Source: Acidobacteriota bacterium (lineage in GTDB: Bacteria; Acidobacteriota; Vicinamibacteria; Vicinamibacterales; JACQTH01). Taken from it: 6,093 nucleotides of DNA. The notes below the pieces were generated by a model that was not told where the DNA came from, searched no databases, and saw only the letters and a program-made list of their open reading frames with translations. Where the stretch lies: positions 1-6,093 of the forward strand of contig JACQTH010000655.1 in assembly GCA_016210935.1 (NCBI GenBank). The letters are read 5' to 3'. The first letter of the stretch is position 1. Each line of letters begins with the position of its first letter. This document shows positions 5,082-6,093 of this stretch, piece by piece. A program made the translations under genes and the position numbers.

Positions 5082-6093
5082 ATGCCTTTCCCACATGACA
5101 GCATGCGTGAGCTACTTACTGACCTGGAGAAAGAAGGGGAACTGCTGCGGATAACAGATGAGGTCGACTGGAATCTGGAGGCGGGGGCCATAACCCGGAG
5201 GGCGCTGGAACTGGGCGGGATAAGAAGCGTGAAGGAAGGCGGACAGCCGGCGCTATTGTTCGAGAAGGTCGAGGATTACCCCGCTGGCTTCAGGATGTTC
5301 GGGAATATCCTGGGCAATCTGAAGCGAGTGGCCATGGCATTCGGGCATCCAAACCCGGATAAGGTGACCTGGGTCGAAATGCAAGACCTTTTCTTGCGCG
5401 GCCAGGAACACGCGATCAAGCCGAAGGTGGTGAAGGACGCTCCCTGCAAGAAAAATAAGGTTATGGGCGCTGAATGTGACCTGTACAAATTCCCGGCACC
5501 GATGATTCACGAAGGCGACGGTGGTCGCTACCTGGGCAGCTACCACCTCACCTGTACTCAGGACAAGACCAGTAACTGGGTCAACTGGGGCATGTACCGT
5601 TTCATGATTCACGATAGAAGAAGCCTCGGCGCCCTGTTCGTCCATGGCCAGCATGGGCCGGATATGTACTTCCATCAGTATGAAGCCAATAATGAGCCGA
5701 TGCCATGCACCATCGTCATCGGCGCTGACCCCTTGTCCTCCTTCGCCGCCGGCACGGTCCTACCCACTGGTATATCTGAGATGGATGTTGTCGGTGGGTG
5801 GCGTGGAAAGCCCCTGGAGTTGATAAAGTGTGAAACCAACGACCTCTATGTGCCGGCTTCATCGGAAATCGTTATCGAAGGAGTCATGCTTCCCAAAGTA
5901 AGAGCTTGGGAAGGCCCCTTTGGTGAATACACCGGTTTCAGAGCCTCTCCCCGAGACTTGCGTCCTGTTTTCGTCGTCCGCTGCATCACCTGGCGCGATG
6001 ACCCGATCATGACCATGAGTAACATGGGGTGGGGTGTTTCCGAAAGCAGCATCTGCCACGCCATCGCCCGGGCTGCGACCTACAAGAAGCTAT
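5082..6093 (+). CDS. UbiD family prenylated-FMN-dependent (de)carboxylase (3' truncated)
   Basis: The frame is open from the ATG at 5082 to the window end: 337 residues of a family usually 450-500 long, so the C-terminal dimerisation part is missing. It begins MPFPHDSMRELLTDLEKEG, typical of UbiD. The metal/prenyl-FMN site is intact: Asn168 and Arg173 in NWGMYR, His191 in HGQHGPDMY and Glu233 in ISEMD. The catalytic Glu277 and Glu282 are in EGPFGE. As I recall, these equal the positions in the fungal ferulate decarboxylase Fdc1. PMIHEGDGGRYLGSYH near residues 141-156 is typical of the branch with anaerobic aromatic carboxylases and decarboxylases. Such enzymes reversibly (de)carboxylate aromatic or alpha,beta-unsaturated acids and need cofactor from UbiX, not seen here. 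It uses five AGA, two AGG and five ATA codons, unlike the left-hand genes. Exact substrate unknown; phenylphosphate, phenolic acids or aryl-CoA acids are all possible. Confidence 0.95.
   Translation, partial: MPFPHDSMRELLTDLEKEGELLRITDEVDWNLEAGAITRRALELGGIRSVKEGGQPALLFEKVEDYPAGFRMFGNILGNLKRVAMAFGHPNPDKVTWVEMQDLFLRGQEHAIKPKVVKDAPCKKNKVMGAECDLYKFPAPMIHEGDGGRYLGSYHLTCTQDKTSNWVNWGMYRFMIHDRRSLGALFVHGQHGPDMYFHQYEANNEPMPCTIVIGADPLSSFAAGTVLPTGISEMDVVGGWRGKPLELIKCETNDLYVPASSEIVIEGVMLPKVRAWEGPFGEYTGFRASPRDLRPVFVVRCITWRDDPIMTMSNMGWGVSESSICHAIARAATYKKL

Noticed and set aside
5253..5675. 140-residue minus-strand frame inside ubiD
   Set aside because: Antisense to the UbiD frame, which has all catalytic residues. 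No supporting signals.

Overview
The window holds five protein genes in two compositional halves. The left part (about 1-3300) is very GC-rich, roughly 70-73% in the lines I hand-counted, with dense coding on the + strand. The right part (about 4450-6093) drops to roughly 45-58% GC with different arginine and isoleucine codon use. The gene content (a hydantoinase/oxoprolinase-type protein, a GSA-aminomutase-like PLP enzyme, a 4,5-dihydroxyphthalate-decarboxylase-like protein, a UbiD decarboxylase) and strong Shine-Dalgarno sites suggest a GC-rich, metabolically versatile soil or sediment proteobacterium, possibly Burkholderiales-like. That assignment is inference only.

Layout: (1) 1-1848 +, a 5'-truncated HyuA-family ATP-dependent hydrolase/carboxylase-type subunit. 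(2) 1928-3301 +, a complete class III aminotransferase of the glutamate-1-semialdehyde aminomutase type, 79 bases downstream with a possible promoter of its own. (3) 3302-3387, a short convergent junction with GC-rich stem-loops. (4) 3388-4380 -, a 330-residue protein of the 4,5-dihydroxyphthalate decarboxylase/periplasmic-binding-protein-like family, read toward gene 2. (5) 4381-4715, a 335-base divergent regulatory region with a good sigma70-type promoter reading right, two copies of a dyad-containing repeat and a separate 15-base inverted repeat near gene 3. (6) 4716-4973 +, an 85-residue Cys-free small protein that may be a phenylphosphate-carboxylase gamma-type accessory subunit. (7) 5082-6093 +, a UbiD-family prenylated-FMN (de)carboxylase, cut off by the window end but with all expected metal and catalytic residues visible.

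The most interesting part is the right half. A small protein and a UbiD enzyme appear to form an operon behind a regulated-looking promoter, and both have codon use foreign to the left half. They sit divergent to a second protein of a family named for aromatic acid decarboxylation. This looks like an acquired aromatic carboxylation/decarboxylation module placed beside a resident amino-acid or cyclic-amide metabolism locus. The substrate cannot be read from the sequence, and neither UbiX (the prenyl-FMN synthase) nor any CoA ligase, CoA transferase or phenylphosphate synthase is inside the window.
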